Source of the DNA: JAAXVQ01 sp964604705
GTDB taxonomy: Bacteria; Oederibacteriota; JAAXVQ01
Length of the DNA stretch: 64,000 nt
Assembly (NCBI GenBank): GCA_964604705.1
Contig: CAZSAP010000006.1
Span: forward strand, 186,001-250,000
Direction: 5' to 3'
The notes beneath the pieces were generated by a model. The model worked only from the letters and a program-made list of their open reading frames with translations, was not told the DNA's origin and did no database searches. Every line of letters starts with the position of its first letter. Position 1 is the stretch's first letter. Below are positions 60,101 through 63,100 of this stretch, piece after piece. The translations under genes were made by a program, and so were the position numbers.

Positions 60101-63100
60101 TTCGCGGAAGCGCGCTTCTGCTTCCTTCTGGGTCATATCTTTAAACTGTGCGCGCAACGCATCGGTCTGAGTTTTCAACTCCGCCAAGCTTTTGCCCCGC
60201 AGACTGACGCGCATATCATCCACTTTGTCGGCTTCGGAGCGCAATTGACCCAGCGCCTTCATGTACGCGTTTTGCGCACGCCGCGGCGCAATCCACTGGC
60301 GATACGCCAACCAACCGATGGCAATCCCGGCTGCGCCAATGTAAAACACCCACGACGCCAAACCAATCGTAACCGCGACCGACGTGGCAATAAACGCCAC
60401 CTTGGCCAGGTTCACAATGCCGTACAACACACCCACCACACCCGCCACCACGCCGACGGGAACAATCAAGGGCAAGATGGCGCCCACCCAGGTGCGGGGA
60501 CGTTGCTCCACCGACATCTGAGCCTGCGCCCGTTGCTGCGATACAATGCTGATGACTTGATCAATCACCGCCACGGCCGTGCCCACCAAAACCAAAATCG
60601 AAAGGCCAACGCCGCCCATGCCAATGGTCTGCGGAAGCAAAGCCATAGAAATGATCGCAGCCGCGCCACCCACCGGCAAGAATGTTAAAATTCGCGAGAG
60701 ATAATTTCGCGTCTCGGCGCCGGGCGTTTTTCCAGGAATGTATTTTCCCGACTGGGCCAATTGTGCGGCAATGTCTTTCGGATTGACCATCAAGCGAGTG
60801 ATGCCCAGAGCAAACACCAAGATGGTGCCGACCACAATCAAATTGTAGGTCAAAGAGACCGGTGCGATGGCAAAACCCAACCAAGGCAAGGTCACCATGG
60901 AAATCAAGGCAATCAACGACTGCGAGGCAAACAGCGCATTGGCTCCTGTGTAATCGGCCTTAAAGGGCAAGAAACGCTTCGGCGTCGTCTGCTTTTTTCC
61001 TTCCTTCATATCCCGGGTGGAACGCACGGGGATCTTGAAGTACTTGGTGCTCAACACCACCGACAGCGCGGTGATGGAAAGCGCGCCTACGATCCACGTC
61101 AGTGCTGGCATCGCCACCAGACTTCCGGAAAGCGCCAAACCGGCTTGACTCAACAACGACGGAATCATCATCACGGCCATGAGGATGGACCCTTGCTTGC
61201 CGCCCAATCCGCGTTCCTGCAATTGCGAATTGAACCAGGTCATGGCCACGGCACCCAAGGTCAGGGTGATGATGCCTGTGAGCATCAGCGCCGTGGTCCC
61301 AAACAACATCGGTGTCATCATGACCACAAACGCAGCCTGCACGGCGGCCAAACCTACGGAGATCCACTTGGTGTAACGTTCGAACTGCTTGCGTCCGTTC
61401 TCACCGGACTTCTGAAGATTTTTCAACGAAGGATTGAAGAAACTAAGCGCCATCATAATCATGGACGCACCGTAATACGGCGCCAAGCCCAGACCAAATA
61501 CCGAGAATTTCTCCAACATCCCGCCGGAGAAGAAGTTAAATACACCCATGGCCCCAGTCCCGCCCAAATTGGCTGCGGTCTGGAACAAGGTGGCATCCAC
61601 CCCTGGAATCGGAACCATACGCCCCAAGAAGTACAGACCAATGATTCCCGCGGTAATCAACACCCGCTTGATCAAATTGGTAGGTATACCTTGGGAGAAA
61701 CGATTGAAATACGTTCGCACATCTTGGCTTACGGATTTGATCTCCGAAACATCTTTAGCCGTAGCCGCCACCGAGGCGGTTCCGGCTGCGCGTTGCGCCC
61801 GATTGGCCACGCCGAAAATTACCGGCAAGCCAACCAAAGCAACTCCGGCCACCACACCTACCAACGGCAAGAAAGCAAAACCCGTCAGCAAGGTTAGTAA
61901 CGCGGGTATGCCTACCACCAAGCCCAATGCCACCGAACCCAAGGACGCCAACACAGAAAGATCCGCAAACCCCGCTTGCGACGAGAGGCGCCGATTGACT
62001 TGTCCGAGTGCTTCGGTACGCGCTTGCTCGGCGTCCACTTTCACCTCGGCCTGCGTCGTCTCCACCGCCGGCAGAACCACACCCTTGGTTTCAGCACGTT
62101 CCGTAATTCCCTTCACCGGCGCTGTGCGTTCAACAATAACGGTTTCGCCTTGTTGAGTCACTTTCACGCTTTCCAGTCCGAACAACGCCACCAACCCTTG
62201 ATCGGAAACAGCTTCGGTATTGACCGAGTTAACAATCCGAATCAATCCCTGCCCGGCCGGAGTTTTCATGTCCGTGCCATCCACAAAACGCGCGGTCTCG
62301 GGATCGGCTTTCAGTTCTTTGGTTAAATCCTTCAACTTCGCGGACAATTCTTTTGGCATAACCAACACACGACCGTCTTTGACAGCCACAACATGCGCGT
62401 CCAAGCCTTTTACAATCACGGTGCGTCCAGCATCGGCATACACCACCGTGTCGCGCGTGTTGTCCAACTGAACGTTCCCCTGACCAATGGACTGATTGCC
62501 CTCGGCGTCCTTGCGCTGGGTCATGGAACCCCAATCCCCCTCGTCAAACCAGGGGAAGGTCCCGGCCACGGTCAACAATTCTTTTTGCAGTTTCTCCATG
62601 ATGGCAAAATCCACAGAAACCGCCGCTTCTTTCGGAATGCCGTTGTACGCCGCGACAATGCCGCGCTGGGCGGTTTCGCGTTCAGCCGGCGTGCTGGTGG
62701 CCGTGCGCAAAACGGTCAAATGCTTATTGATTTCCGCCATGGCCTGAGCAATGGCCGGCGCATGCTGGCCGAACATTTCCAGACCAAAATCACGCTGCAT
62801 GACAAACATGCCCGCGTTCCACACATAATCTCCGCTGGCAACCAATTGTTGCGCGGTTGTCAAATCCGGTTTTTCCTTGAAGCCCAAGCCCTGACGCACT
62901 TGCGTGGTGCCCTGACCCAGCTTGGTCTGTGTGCCGGTCTGGGTGTAGCCGTACTGTGTGGCCGGGAAGGTCGGTGTAATGCCAATGGTTGAAACAACGC
63001 GCTCGCGGTTTTGTGCACCCTTAACCGCTGACTCAATGGCAGCCTTGAACTTGTCAATGGCGGCAGAATAATCGGCGCGCTCATCGGCCAAATGCTCGGC

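Noticed and set aside
60761..61897. 378-codon plus-strand frame
   Set aside because: Antisense to the clear SecY-like module; composition is typical of a shadow frame.
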